64,000 bases of DNA from Trueperella pecoris (GCF_014926385.1 NZ_CP053291.1:434001-498000), one strand, 5' to 3'. Numbered from the stretch's first letter, positions 51,739 to 61,149 are shown. Notes: generated by a model not told the origin, from the sequence alone. A program made the numbers and translations.

Positions 51739-52575
51739 TTACAGCTTCGCGAGCGTGATGTGCCACGTGGGCCCGGTGGCGATGTCGAATGCTCGTGCGT
51801 ACGAACCGCGGTTGATGGCCACGGCCATGCGATCAAGAGAATTGACATAGGCGAGCGACTCGCCGACTTCGACCGAGGCGAACGAGGGGACGTAGGTGAC
51901 GTGGTTGGCGTGGACGACGCCGCCGTTGTGGGTCACGTACAGGCGCACCCGGTCTCCGAACTGGAACCCAAGATCAAGGAACTGTGCGCGGGGGATGGAG
52001 GTCCACAAAGAGCCGTAGCGCACGTCGAGGGCGTCGATCGTTCCCGTGATCGAGTCGGGCTCGACAATGGTGTCGCTGAGCGGCAGCAGCACCAGCGAAG
52101 ACGGGTCGATTCGAGGGCCGACCTCCTCGTAGGAAATGATTCCGGCTGCCAGGCGAGCACCTGTGTAGGCGTACACGTCGCGGCCGTGGAACGTGTAGGA
52201 GGCCTCCGAACCGCGCAGGCGGTTCTCACCCTCGTCGATCTGGCGCACCTCGGTGATCCCGAAGATGGCGTGAACGTGGGTGAGCGTGCCGTTATCGGGG
52301 GTCACGATGTAGTGGCCCGTTGCCGTCTTCGCCACAACGGACATGCGATCCGAGCCCACGCCCGGATCAACCACCGAGACGAAAACGGTGCCCTGGGGCC
52401 AGTAGCCGATCGTCTGGGCTAGACGGAACGATCCCTCCCAAATGTTGTAGGGAGGAATATTGTGGGTCAGGTTGTAAATCTGCAAAGATGGGTCACACGA
52501 AAGGGCTACGCCGTACATCGAGGCCACAGCGCCGTCGTCGAGGCCGAAATCGGATTGAATAACAAGAGCTTTCAC
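51739..52575 (-). CDS. S-adenosylmethionine hydroxide adenosyltransferase (DUF62/SAM_adeno_trans)
   Basis: Hydrolyses S-adenosylmethionine to adenosine and methionine; the family includes the fluorinase and chlorinase. 278 aa. KALVIQSDFGLDDGAVASMYG carries the conserved active-site Asp residues, SVVDPGVGS and VTPDNGTLTHV follow, and a C-terminal domain ends in ATGPTWHITLAKL. No halide-specific loop is evident. GTG start; the ribosome site is very close (GAGG). It is first in the operon with the ECF genes. Confidence 0.88.
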   Translation of the reverse strand: MKALVIQSDFGLDDGAVASMYGVALSCDPSLQIYNLTHNIPPYNIWEGSFRLAQTIGYWPQGTVFVSVVDPGVGSDRMSVVAKTATGHYIVTPDNGTLTHVHAIFGITEVRQIDEGENRLRGSEASYTFHGRDVYAYTGARLAAGIISYEEVGPRIDPSSLVLLPLSDTIVEPDSITGTIDALDVRYGSLWTSIPRAQFLDLGFQFGDRVRLYVTHNGGVVHANHVTYVPSFASVEVGESLAYVNSLDRMAVAINRGSYARAFDIATGPTWHITLAKL

Positions 52576-52868
52576 ACCTCGATCTTAAAGCGTGGAACAA
52601 CGCCGTGGCGGGCTTCCCACGCATCGGACGCCATGCGTCCAGAAGGTGAGCCAGGGTGGCCGGTCGGAAGGCGTGCCGACGGCGTCGTGGAACCGGCCAC
52701 ACCGCAGGGCAGACCTTTGACGGCGCCCACGGCTCAGATTAGAATCAAAAACCGTTGTGCCTTGATGCTCATTCCCACTCGTCATGGCACGGCAGCGAAT
52801 TTGACCATTTGGCATATAGCGGCCCAAGCCATTCCGCTAGCCAAGCTTGAATAGAAAAGGCTACGCAA
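52576..52868. promoter_or_regulatory. Divergent region SAM adenosyltransferase / rplM
   Basis: About 290 bp without a gene. GGCCGGT and ACCGGCC (about 52660-52699) frame a hairpin whose inner part contains the 12-mer GACGGCGTCGTG (52678-52689). An AT-richer part before rplM has TTGACC (52801) but no well-spaced -10 that I can defend. No riboswitch-like fold was seen before the SAM gene. Confidence 0.4.
52678..52689 (+). repeat. 12-mer motif copy between SAM adenosyltransferase and rplM
   Basis: Exact GACGGCGTCGTG on the plus strand, inside a GGCCGGT/ACCGGCC stem. Confidence 0.6.
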
Positions 52869-53309
52869 GTGCGCACTTTTACACCGAAGCCCGGCGACAT
52901 TGAAAAGAAGTGGTACGTCATCGACGCCACTGATGTCGTCCTCGGCCGACTGGCAGCTCAGGTTGCCCCTCTGCTACGTGGGAAGCATAAGCCGACCTTC
53001 GCTCCGCACGTTGACACCGGTGACTTCGTCATCGTTATCAACGCTGATAAGGTCGCTCTGACCGGCATGAAGCACACGCAGAAGATGGCCTACCGCCACT
53101 CCGGTTTCCCGGGCGGCCTCAAGGCTACTTCCTACGCCGAGCTTCTCGAGGAGAATCCCGAGCGCGCCGTCTACAAGGCTGTCGCTGGCATGCTCCCGAA
53201 GGGCACCCTCGGACGTCAGCAGCTCTCCAAGCTCAAGATCTACCGTGGCGCCGAGCACCCGCATTCGGCTCAGAAGCCCGAGGTCTACGAGCTCAAGGCT
53301 GCCAAGTAA
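52869..53309 (+). CDS. rplM: 50S ribosomal protein L13 (uL13)
   Basis: Early 50S assembly protein. 146 aa, GTG start. [40 protein letters not shown] and the [33 protein letters not shown] block are conserved. rpsI follows after 33 bp, the standard rplM-rpsI operon. Confidence 0.98.
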   Translation: MRTFTPKPGDIEKKWYVIDATDVVLGRLAAQVAPLLRGKHKPTFAPHVDTGDFVIVINADKVALTGMKHTQKMAYRHSGFPGGLKATSYAELLEENPERAVYKAVAGMLPKGTLGRQQLSKLKIYRGAEHPHSAQKPEVYELKAAK

Positions 53310-53342
53310 CCCCCTGGCCAGAATTTTTACCTAAGGAGAACC

Positions 53343-53828
53343 GTGGCAGAGACCACCGTCGAAACTGAAGAGCTCGAGGAACTGAGCTCGTACACCACCG
53401 AGACTGCTGAGGAGCAGACCGGCCAGGGTACCTCCCTGACCGCTCCCGGCGCAGGCCTCGGCCGCCGCAAGGAAGCAGTTGCTCGCGTCCGCCTCGTCCC
53501 CGGCACCGGCCAGTGGACCATCAACGGCCGCACGCTGGAGGACTACTTCCCGAACAAGCTGCACCAGCAGCTCGTGAACGATCCGTTCACCCTCCTCGAC
53601 CTCAAGGGTCGCTTCGATGTCATCGCCCGCATTCAGGGTGGCGGCACCGGCGGCCAGGCAGGTGCGCTTCGCCTTGGCATTTCGCGCGCCCTCAACGAGA
53701 TCGATCGTGAGGCGAATCGTCCGGCCCTGAAGAAGGCTGGCTTCCTCACCCGCGATGCTCGCGCCGTCGAGCGTAAGAAGGCCGGCCTGAAGAAGGCACG
53801 CAAGGCCTCGCAGTTCTCGAAGCGTTAA
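53343..53828 (+). CDS. rpsI: 30S ribosomal protein S9 (uS9) with acidic N-terminal extension
   Basis: Head protein whose C-terminal basic tail touches P-site tRNA. 161 aa. The first 40 or so residues are rich in E and T and are an actinobacterial-type extension; the core starts at [19 protein letters not shown] and the tail ends [15 protein letters not shown] start after AAGGAGAA. A strong hairpin follows. Confidence 0.98.
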   Translation: MAETTVETEELEELSSYTTETAEEQTGQGTSLTAPGAGLGRRKEAVARVRLVPGTGQWTINGRTLEDYFPNKLHQQLVNDPFTLLDLKGRFDVIARIQGGGTGGQAGALRLGISRALNEIDREANRPALKKAGFLTRDARAVERKKAGLKKARKASQFSKR

Positions 53829-53851
53829 GCTTCATGGCTGGTCTTCCAGCC

Positions 53852-53888
53852 GCGAGAGCCCCGCATGTTTCGCATGCGGGGCTCTCGC
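53852..53888 (+). terminator. Hairpin after rplM-rpsI
   Basis: GCGAGAGCCCCGCATG and CATGCGGGGCTCTCGC form a perfect 16-bp stem with a TTTCG loop. No T-run follows (TATGTG), but strength and place support a terminator. Confidence 0.8.
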
Positions 53889-54141
53889 TATGTGGGGGAT
53901 GCTGGACGAGGGCTGCAGGCGAACTGCGCGCCGGGCGTGGGATTGTGGCAGTGCGCGGGGGCCTGCAACGTCAACCCGGGCACAGATTTGTCCGACAACG
54001 TGGGAAAGTCACTAGAATCGGCTCCTTCACGTTCACCATGCCCCACGAGGGTGCGTGAGATAATTGAGGCAATACTGAGCGACTCACCGCCGCAACCGGG
54101 CATGAGCCCCGTGGCATTCGGCGGGGGTAAAGGAGAAAATG
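53889..54141 (+). promoter_or_regulatory. glmM upstream region with promoter
   Basis: TTGTCC (53988-53993) and TAGAAT (54013-54018) are spaced by 19 bp and precede glmM by about 120 bp. A second -10-like GATAAT is at 54059-54064. AAAGGAG at 54129-54135 is the glmM ribosome site. No gene is supported. Confidence 0.5.
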
Positions 54142-55470
54142 ATGGCTCGACTTTTTGGTACGGACGGCGTTCGTGGCCTGGCAAACCGTGAGATCACCCC
54201 GGAGTTCGCGCTCCAGCTTGGGCAGGCCGCCGCGCGTGTGCTGGCCGAGGGCACTGTTGGCCGCCCGAAGGCGATCATTGGCCGCGATACCCGCCAATCC
54301 TCGGCGATGCTTTCCCACGCCGTGGGTGCTGGCTTGGCGTCGGCTGGAGTAGACGTTGAACACGTGCGTGAGATTCCGACGCCGGGCATCGCCTACCTAA
54401 CCTCGGCGCGTGGATACGACCTGGGCGTGATGATCTCCGCCTCGCACAATGCCATGCCTGACAACGGCATCAAGTTCATTAACGCCAACGGCTTCAAGCT
54501 CGATGATGCGATCGAGGATCGGATCGAGGCAAACCTGACCTCCGATTGGGAGCGCCCGGTGGGCGCCGAGGTGGGCTGGATCGACGAGTCCGCGGCCGTC
54601 TCCGACCGCCACTACATGGATCACCTCGTGTCAGTCGGCGCGGACCTGACCGGCCTGTCGGTGGTCCTCGACTGCGCCAACGGAGCTGCCTCGCACGTGG
54701 CGCCCAAGGTTTTCCAGGAACTTGGCGCGGACGTCGTCGTCATCAACGCCAGCCCGGACGGGCGCAACATCAACCGTAACGCCGGTTCTACCCATCCGTA
54801 CCGCCTGCAGCAGATGGTCAAGGCTGCCGACGCCGACATGGGCTTCGCTTTCGACGGCGACGCCGACCGCTGCCTCGCCGTCGACACGAACGGCGTGCTC
54901 GTCAACGGCGACTCCATCATGGGCCTGCTGGCTCGCTCCATGAAGGAGAAGGGGGAGCTGACCGGCAATACGCTCGTCATCACCGTCATGTCGAACCTGG
55001 GCCTTCGCCTCGCTCTCGACGCCGAGGGCATCGACTACTCGGTGACCGGCGTGGGCGACCGCTACGTCCTGGAAGAGATGCTGGCCAAGGGCTATGTGAT
55101 CGGCGGCGAGCAGTCGGGTCACGTGATTAACCTCAATCACGCGACGACGGGCGACGGCACCCTCACCGGCATCCTCGTGGCATCGGAGATCGCCCGCCGC
55201 GGGGAGCCGCTGCACAAGGCGATCGACTGGGTGGAAGAGTTGCCCCAGCGCCTGATCAACGTGCCGAATGTGGACAAGACCCGCACCGAAGAGATCGCGG
55301 CGGAGGTTGCGGCCGCGGAAGCTGAGCTGGGCCAGACAGGGCGCGTCCTGTTGCGTGCGTCGGGAACGGAGCCACTCGTGCGCGTCATGGTCGAGGCTAA
55401 AACTCAGGAGCAGACCGACCGCGTGGCGGAGAATCTCGCCGCGGTCGTGGCCGAAAGGCTCGCACTATAA
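54142..55470 (+). CDS. glmM: Phosphoglucosamine mutase
   Basis: Converts glucosamine-6-phosphate to glucosamine-1-phosphate for UDP-GlcNAc and peptidoglycan. 442 aa; the second of two adjacent ATG codons is chosen because it has better spacing from AAAGGAG. RLFGTDGVRG starts the protein, the phosphoserine loop is ISASHNAMPDNGIK with S101 (A in place of the usual proline), the metal loop is FDGDADR, GGEQSGHVI binds sugar, and RASGTEPLVRVMVE binds phosphate. glmS lies 1.1 kb downstream. Confidence 0.96.
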   Translation: MARLFGTDGVRGLANREITPEFALQLGQAAARVLAEGTVGRPKAIIGRDTRQSSAMLSHAVGAGLASAGVDVEHVREIPTPGIAYLTSARGYDLGVMISASHNAMPDNGIKFINANGFKLDDAIEDRIEANLTSDWERPVGAEVGWIDESAAVSDRHYMDHLVSVGADLTGLSVVLDCANGAASHVAPKVFQELGADVVVINASPDGRNINRNAGSTHPYRLQQMVKAADADMGFAFDGDADRCLAVDTNGVLVNGDSIMGLLARSMKEKGELTGNTLVITVMSNLGLRLALDAEGIDYSVTGVGDRYVLEEMLAKGYVIGGEQSGHVINLNHATTGDGTLTGILVASEIARRGEPLHKAIDWVEELPQRLINVPNVDKTRTEEIAAEVAAAEAELGQTGRVLLRASGTEPLVRVMVEAKTQEQTDRVAENLAAVVAERLAL

Positions 55471-55476
55471 GCCAGT

Positions 55477-55507
55477 GCCTGTGGGGACCACCGCGGCCCC
55501 CACAGGC
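55477..55507. terminator. Bidirectional terminator between glmM and coaA
   Basis: GCCTGTGGGG and CCCCCACAGGC pair around a GC-rich loop in the 47-bp gap between two convergent genes. T-runs are absent on both sides. Confidence 0.65.
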
Positions 55508-55517
55508 CTCGCCGAGC

Positions 55518-56453
55518 CTAGATCTTGCGGAGTTTGATCTCCTCGATGCGGTGATCCTTGCCCTTGGTCAGCGTCACCGTGGCGCGTGAGCGCGTGGGGG
55601 CGATGTTCTCGCGTAGGTTGGGCAGGTTGATGGAGGCCCAAATTTGGTGCGCGGTTGCCTCGGCTTCCTCGTCGGTGAGGTTGGCATACGAACGGAAGTA
55701 TGAATCCTTGTGGGAGAACGCGGTGTGCCGGAGCGAGCGGAAACGGGAAATGTACCAGCGTTCGAGGTCGGCCTCGTCGGCGTCGAGATAAATGGAAAAG
55801 TCGAAGTAGTCCGAGACAGCGAGCTGCTCGGTGGCCTGCGGCCGCGCGGGCTGGAGGACGTTGAGTCCCTCGACGATGAGGATATCTGGCTTGTCGACCA
55901 CGATTTTTTCGCCGGGCACAATGTCGTAGGTGATGTGGTCGTAGACCGGGACCTCGATATGCTGCGCGCCTGACTTCACGTGCTGAAGAAATTCGAGGAT
56001 CGCCCGGCGATTGTAGGATTCGGGGAATCCCTTTCGTCCCATGAGCCCGCGTTCGGTGAGAACCGAGTTGGGGAAGAGGAAACCGTCGGTAGGCACGAGC
56101 GCAACGTTGGGCGTATACGGCCAGCGTGAAAGGAGTTCGCGCAGGAGGCGCGCGGAGGTCGATTTTCCAACCGCGACCGAGCCGGCGATACCCACGATCC
56201 ACGGGGTTCGTTCGGCCTGCCGGCCAAAAAAGCCACTCGTTTCTTTCAAAAGGTTGCCCGTGCAGGTCGCATAGGTCTGCATGAGTGCGGACAGCGGCCG
56301 GTAAATGGCGTCGGCTTCGCTCAGTTCGATGGGGTCTCCGAGGGAGGAGAGCCGGTCAAGATCTGACTGGGTCAGCGGGAGTGGGGCGTTGGCCGCGAGC
56401 TCGGCCCACTCGTCGTGGGTGAAGGAGACGTACGGCGACAGAGCGTGTTCCAT
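55518..56453 (-). CDS. coaA: Pantothenate kinase, type I
   Basis: First step of coenzyme A synthesis. 311 aa, normal. YVSFTHDEWAELA start, P-loop GIAGSVAVGKSTSARLL (GSVAVGKST 91-99), VPTDGFLFPNSVL, the MGRKGFPESYN loop and VEGLNVLQ are typical. CoA feedback inhibition is known for this type. It is convergent with glmM and divergent from glmS. Confidence 0.96.
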   Translation of the reverse strand: MEHALSPYVSFTHDEWAELAANAPLPLTQSDLDRLSSLGDPIELSEADAIYRPLSALMQTYATCTGNLLKETSGFFGRQAERTPWIVGIAGSVAVGKSTSARLLRELLSRWPYTPNVALVPTDGFLFPNSVLTERGLMGRKGFPESYNRRAILEFLQHVKSGAQHIEVPVYDHITYDIVPGEKIVVDKPDILIVEGLNVLQPARPQATEQLAVSDYFDFSIYLDADEADLERWYISRFRSLRHTAFSHKDSYFRSYANLTDEEAEATAHQIWASINLPNLRENIAPTRSRATVTLTKGKDHRIEEIKLRKI

Positions 56454-56536
56454 TCCTCAAGTCTGCCAAGAACGGCACGGTTTCGCACATTCGTGGGCGG
56501 CGTGGGTGCGGCGTCGTCTCGCGATGCATCCCCCGC

Positions 56537-56565
56537 TTTTGTAGGACTTTTGGGCAGTGTAGATT
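56537..56565 (+). promoter_or_regulatory. glmS promoter, likely leaderless
   Basis: TTTTGT (56537-56542), 17-bp spacer, TAGATT (56560-56565), then 8 bp to the ATG at 56574. No Shine-Dalgarno sequence precedes the start, so transcription probably begins at or one base before the ATG. No glmS ribozyme fits in this space. Confidence 0.6.
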
Positions 56566-56573
56566 CTGTATCC

Positions 56574-58430
56574 ATGTGTGGAATCGTTGGATACATCGGA
56601 CCTGTTCGCCCCTCACGCAAGCCCCTCGATGTGGTGCTTGAGGGCCTCGCTCGCCTCGAGTATCGCGGGTATGACTCGGCTGGAGTCGCCGTCGTGAACG
56701 AGGGCGGTATTGACGCGGTGAAGAGGGCTGGCCGCGTGCCTAACCTCGAGGAGGCGATCGCGGGGCGTGGGATTGACGGCGCCGTCGGCGCTATTGGCCA
56801 TACGCGGTGGGCCACGCACGGCTCACCGACGGACGCCAACGCCCACCCGCACCTGTCCCCGGATGGGAGCGTGGCCCTTGTCCACAACGGCATCATCGAA
56901 AATCACGGCCAGCTTCACGCCGAGCTCGAGGCACAGGGCGCCGTCTTCGCCTCCGAGACCGATTCGGAGATCATCGCCCACCTGCTCGCCCCGGCCGTTG
57001 CCAAGCATGGGGACCTGACGCTGGCGATGCGCGAGGTGGTTGCCCGCCTCGAGGGCTCCTTCGCCATCGTCGCCATTGCTGCAAGCCAGCCGGATCGTCT
57101 CGTCGCCGCCCGGCGCAACTCTCCGCTCGTCGTCGGGGTGGGGGCCGGGGAGAACTTCCTCGGCTCGGACGTGGCCGCGTTTGTGGGACGCACGCGCACC
57201 GCGCTCGCGATCGGCCAGGACGAGATCGTGACGTTACGGGCGGACTCGATTGAGGTCAGTGACTTTTCCGGCACCCCGGTCCAGAGCGAGACCTACGAGG
57301 TTGATTGGAATCTTGAGACCGCAGTGACCGGCGGTTACGCCACCTTCATGGAGAAGGAAATTCACGAACAGCCCTTGGCCGTGGAGGAAACGCTGCGCGG
57401 GCGCACCCGCGATGGTCACCTGAGCCTGGACGAGTTGCGCATTCCCGAGTCGGAGTTGTGCGCGATCGACAAGATCATCGTGGTGGCGTGCGGGACGGCG
57501 GCCTACGCGGGGCACGTTGCCAAGTATGCGATTGAGCATTGGTGCCGCATCCCCGTCGAGGTTGAGCTTGCCCACGAGTTCCGCTACCGCGATCCGATCG
57601 TCAACGCCAAGACGCTCGTGGTGGCGATCTCGCAGTCGGGAGAGACGATGGATACCCTGATGGCGATCCGGCATGCCGCCGAGCAGGGCTCGCGTGTGCT
57701 GTCCATCGTCAACACCTACGGCTCAACCATCGCGCGCGAGTCCGACGCCGTCCTCTACACCCACGCCGGTCCCGAAGTTGCCGTGGCGTCTACCAAGGCT
57801 TTCACCGCCCAGATCGCGGCATGCTACCTGCTGGGCCTGTACCTGGCGGAGCTGCGCGGTAACAAGTTCTCCGATGAGGTGGCCACCTACCTCGACGAGC
57901 TTGCCCGCATGCCTGCCCGCATGGCGAAGGTACTCGAGCAGGAAGCGCAGATGAAGAAGCTTGCGCAGAGACTGGGGGAGGCCACTTCTGTGCTGTTCCT
58001 TGGCCGGCACGTGGGCTTCCCAGTGGCGCTCGAGGGCGCGTTGAAGCTCAAGGAACTGGCCTACATTCACGCCGAGGGTTTTGCCGCCGGCGAGCTCAAG
58101 CACGGTCCGATCGCTCTCGTCGAGGAGGGCCTGCCTGTTTTCATCCTCGTCCCGACGCCGCGCCGCGAGGTGCTGCATGCCAAGGTGGTCTCCAACCTGC
58201 ACGAGGTGAAGGCCCGTGGCGCCCGCCCGATTGTCGTTGCGCAGGAGGGCGACGATTCGGTGAACGCCCACGCCGACGTCATCTTCCGCGTTCCTGCCGA
58301 TACACCCACCTTGATGATGCCGCTGGTGTGCGTGATTCCGTTGCAGGTGTTCGCCTGCGAGCTTGCCCGCCAGAAGGGCTTCGACGTGGATAAGCCGCGT
58401 AACCTAGCCAAGTCGGTCACGGTCGAGTAG
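56574..58430 (+). CDS. glmS: Glutamine--fructose-6-phosphate aminotransferase (isomerizing)
   Basis: Makes glucosamine-6-phosphate, the entry step to UDP-GlcNAc. 618 aa from the ATG before CGIVGYIG, because the mature catalytic residue is Cys1 (codon 2). Glutaminase domain (about 1-240) with RGYDSAGVA, GHTRWATHG and NGIIENH; then two SIS domains with VACGTAAYAGHVAKY, SQSGETMDT and the C-terminal DKPRNLAKSVTVE. Longer upstream in-frame reading is rejected. Confidence 0.97.
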   Translation: MCGIVGYIGPVRPSRKPLDVVLEGLARLEYRGYDSAGVAVVNEGGIDAVKRAGRVPNLEEAIAGRGIDGAVGAIGHTRWATHGSPTDANAHPHLSPDGSVALVHNGIIENHGQLHAELEAQGAVFASETDSEIIAHLLAPAVAKHGDLTLAMREVVARLEGSFAIVAIAASQPDRLVAARRNSPLVVGVGAGENFLGSDVAAFVGRTRTALAIGQDEIVTLRADSIEVSDFSGTPVQSETYEVDWNLETAVTGGYATFMEKEIHEQPLAVEETLRGRTRDGHLSLDELRIPESELCAIDKIIVVACGTAAYAGHVAKYAIEHWCRIPVEVELAHEFRYRDPIVNAKTLVVAISQSGETMDTLMAIRHAAEQGSRVLSIVNTYGSTIARESDAVLYTHAGPEVAVASTKAFTAQIAACYLLGLYLAELRGNKFSDEVATYLDELARMPARMAKVLEQEAQMKKLAQRLGEATSVLFLGRHVGFPVALEGALKLKELAYIHAEGFAAGELKHGPIALVEEGLPVFILVPTPRREVLHAKVVSNLHEVKARGARPIVVAQEGDDSVNAHADVIFRVPADTPTLMMPLVCVIPLQVFACELARQKGFDVDKPRNLAKSVTVE

Positions 58431-58442
58431 CACGACGCCGTC
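58431..58442 (-). repeat. 12-mer motif copy directly after glmS
   Basis: CACGACGCCGTC begins at the base after the glmS stop codon; it reads GACGGCGTCGTG on the minus strand. Confidence 0.6.
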
Positions 58443-58556
58443 TGCCGCGCCGCGCGGGTAGCCCAGCTTTCCGTGTGGCGCGGTTTCGTATCTGGCGCCC
58501 AGGCCCTGTCCGCTATTCTTTGTGAACCGGCGTAGAGTTGGACAGAAGGAGGGTCA

Positions 58557-60038
58557 ATGCATCGAGCTTATGAGAGCCAAGCTGTGCGGCGTGCGGAAGA
58601 GCCGCTGCTTGCAGCCGGCGAGGCGCTGATGCAGCGCGCTTCGTATGCTCTGGCGCAGGCGGCGATCGCGTACCTGCGCCGTGGCGGCAGGGTGGCTGGC
58701 TCGCGCGTGCTTGTGCTCGTTGGCCCTGGAAACAATGGTGGAGACGCCCTCTGTGCGGCGGCCCATGTGGCGCGGCGCGGAGCGGACGTGACGGCGATCC
58801 TGGCCGGGAAGGTTCATGCGCAAGGGCGAGAGGCGGCGCGCCGGGCGGGCGTCACGCTTCTTCATTTCGACGGCGCCGCCTCGCCCTCCCTCCGGCAGGC
58901 GGCCAGCGAGGCGGCACTGTGGATAGATGGCCTGCTCGGCATCGGGGTGCGGGGAGGAGCTCGCGAGCCCTTGGCGAGCTGGATCGCGGAATTGGCCGAC
59001 ATGAAGGCGGGCGGATCGTCGGCGCACGTCATCGCGGTCGATGTGCCCTCGGGCGTCGGCGTGGATGACGCAAGCCTGCCCGGCCCGGTGATTTTTGCTG
59101 ATGAGACGGTGGCGATGGGATGCCTCAAACCCGCCCACCTGCTCCCTCCTGCCCAATATGCGTGCGGCGAGGTCGGCGTCGTTGACCTGGGACTGGAGGT
59201 GCACCTGCCGGCCGAACCGACAGTGGCTTCACTGGAAGGGGACGACGTTGCGGGCTTGTGGTTGATCCCGGGGCCGAACGATCACAAATACACGCGCGGC
59301 GTCGTGGGCCTATTGACGGGATCTGAAAGATATCCAGGCGCTGGGGTGCTCAGCGCCGCGGGTGCGCTGGGCGGCGGGCCCGGCATGATTCGATACGTGG
59401 GCCACAGCCCGGAGGTGGTGCGCGCCTTTCCTGAAATTGTTCCGGGCCCAGGGCGTGTGCAGGCGTGGGTCATCGGCTCGGGGCTGACCGAACTCGACAG
59501 CGCCGCGAGCACCCTCGCTGAGGCCGTGGAACATAGCATTCCTGTTGTCCTGGACGCCGGAGCCATCGCCCTCCTGGCGGATCGGCAGGTCCCCCAGAGC
59601 GTGGTCATGACTCCGCACGCCGGCGAGCTGGCGCAACTCCTCGGCTCGGACCGAACCCGCGTGGAAAGCCACCCCGTGGCGGCGGCGCGCCGCGCCGCGG
59701 ACATGACGGGCGCCACCGTGCTGGCGAAGTTCGCTACCTCCATCGTGGCCAGCCCGACGGGCGCCGTCTACGCCCAGGCGGGCGCACCCGGTTGGGCAGG
59801 GACGGCCGGCTCGGGCGACGTGCTCGCAGGGCTCCTCGGCACGCTCCTGGCCGCTCACGCCCCGGCGGCGGCCGAGGACGGGATGCCCGCCAAGCTCGCC
59901 GCCGCGGCCGCCTACCTCCACGGGCACGCGGCCGCGCGGGCTGCAAGAACCTCTGGCGGCGGGGTCGGCCACCCGATCAGCGCACTCGACATCGCACATG
60001 CACTTCCCACGACGATCGGAGCAATCCTCCATGACTGA
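58557..60038 (+). CDS. nnr: Bifunctional NAD(P)HX epimerase / ADP-dependent dehydratase
   Basis: Repairs damaged NAD(P)H hydrates. 493 aa. N-terminal epimerase domain (about 1-220, NnrE) with VLVGPGNNGGDALCAA, GLLGIGVRG and AVDVPSGVGVD; C-terminal ribokinase-like dehydratase domain (about 225-493, NnrD) with HKYTRGVVGLLTGSERYPGAGVLSA, MTPHAGELAQLLG and AGTAGSGDVLAGLLG. GGAGG precedes the ATG. It overlaps alr by eight bases. Confidence 0.93.
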   Translation: MHRAYESQAVRRAEEPLLAAGEALMQRASYALAQAAIAYLRRGGRVAGSRVLVLVGPGNNGGDALCAAAHVARRGADVTAILAGKVHAQGREAARRAGVTLLHFDGAASPSLRQAASEAALWIDGLLGIGVRGGAREPLASWIAELADMKAGGSSAHVIAVDVPSGVGVDDASLPGPVIFADETVAMGCLKPAHLLPPAQYACGEVGVVDLGLEVHLPAEPTVASLEGDDVAGLWLIPGPNDHKYTRGVVGLLTGSERYPGAGVLSAAGALGGGPGMIRYVGHSPEVVRAFPEIVPGPGRVQAWVIGSGLTELDSAASTLAEAVEHSIPVVLDAGAIALLADRQVPQSVVMTPHAGELAQLLGSDRTRVESHPVAAARRAADMTGATVLAKFATSIVASPTGAVYAQAGAPGWAGTAGSGDVLAGLLGTLLAAHAPAAAEDGMPAKLAAAAAYLHGHAAARAARTSGGGVGHPISALDIAHALPTTIGAILHD

Positions 60039-61149
60039 ATTTCCCTCCCGTGCGCTGATCTCCAAGAGCGCATTCGTCAACAACCTCGACCGCATCAGGG
60101 ACGCCACCTCGGCCGAGATTATGGCCATCGTCAAGGGCAATGCCTACGGCCACGGTCTTGAACGCATCGCACGCTGGGCCCACGAGGCCGGCGTTCGCTG
60201 GTTCGGCGTGGCGCAGCTGGCCGAGGCGCTCGAGCTTCGCTCCTACATTCCCCAGGCCCGTATCCTCACCTGGATCTACACCCCCGGCACCGACCTGACC
60301 GAGGCGCTAGGCGCCGAGCTCGACCTCTCGGTGGGCTCGGTGTGGGCGCTCGAGGAGGTCGGCAAGGCAGCCAAAGCGACGGGAAGGACGGCGCGCGTCC
60401 ACATCAAGGTCGATACGGCCATGGCCCGCGGCGGCCTGAGCCCCCGCGAGCTCGACGAGCAACGGTGGCACATCGCGGCGCTGGAAGAGGAGGACCTGAT
60501 CGACGTCGTCGGGCTGTGGTCACACCTGGCCCGGGCCGACGAGCCGGACCACCCGGAGACGGCCCGCCAAGTCGAGCGCTTCGAACAAGCCGGCGCCCTG
60601 CTGGCGGAGGCGGGAGTCGTGCCGAAGATCAGGCACCTGGCCGCTTCGGCCGGAACCCTGTGGCACCCGGCCACTCATTACGACATGGTTCGCCCCGGTG
60701 TGGCCCTCTACGGCCTGAGTCCCGACGCGTCGGTGCAGACCGCCTCCGACCTCGGCCTACGGGCCGTCATGAGGCTTGAAGCTGATGTCATGACGACGCG
60801 GGACGTCCCCGCCGGCACGGGAATCTCCTACAACCACACGTACGTCACGCCAGGGGAAGCACACCTCGGCGTCGTGCCATTGGGCTACGCGGACGGCATC
60901 GGCCGCATGGCCTCGAACTCCGCGTCCGTGACGATCAACGGTAAGACCTGCCCTATCCGCGGCAAGGTGTGTATGGACCAGTTCATCGTCGAAGGTGAGG
61001 GCATCGAGCCGGGCCACGTGGCTGTGCTCTTCGGCGACGCTCGGGAGGGCCTGGCCACGGCGGACGATTGGGGGGCGAAAACGCAGACCATCGGATATGA
61101 AGTCGTCACGCGTATCGGATCCCACGTTCCCCGCGTAGACGCCCCCTAG
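60031..61149 (+). CDS. alr: Alanine racemase
   Basis: PLP enzyme making D-alanine for peptidoglycan. 372 aa. SRALISKSAFVNNLDRIR, the PLP lysine K35 in IMAIVKGNAYGHG, VHIKVDTAMARGG, and the catalytic tyrosine region GISYNHTYVTP; the end YEVVTRIGSHVPR is typical. The ATG at 60031 follows a CCTCC-poor region but lies inside nnr (overlap eight bases), suggesting translational coupling; an upstream start inside nnr is less likely. Confidence 0.95.
   Translation: MTEFPSRALISKSAFVNNLDRIRDATSAEIMAIVKGNAYGHGLERIARWAHEAGVRWFGVAQLAEALELRSYIPQARILTWIYTPGTDLTEALGAELDLSVGSVWALEEVGKAAKATGRTARVHIKVDTAMARGGLSPRELDEQRWHIAALEEEDLIDVVGLWSHLARADEPDHPETARQVERFEQAGALLAEAGVVPKIRHLAASAGTLWHPATHYDMVRPGVALYGLSPDASVQTASDLGLRAVMRLEADVMTTRDVPAGTGISYNHTYVTPGEAHLGVVPLGYADGIGRMASNSASVTINGKTCPIRGKVCMDQFIVEGEGIEPGHVAVLFGDAREGLATADDWGAKTQTIGYEVVTRIGSHVPRVDAP

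Noticed and set aside
52576-52700. SAM riboswitch before the SAM adenosyltransferase gene
   Set aside because: No multi-stem junction or anti-terminator/terminator pair could be seen; the ribosome site lies directly at the GTG.
53833-54138. Small genes between rpsI and glmM
   Set aside because: Short open frames cover a terminator hairpin and promoter elements and lack ribosome sites and family patterns.
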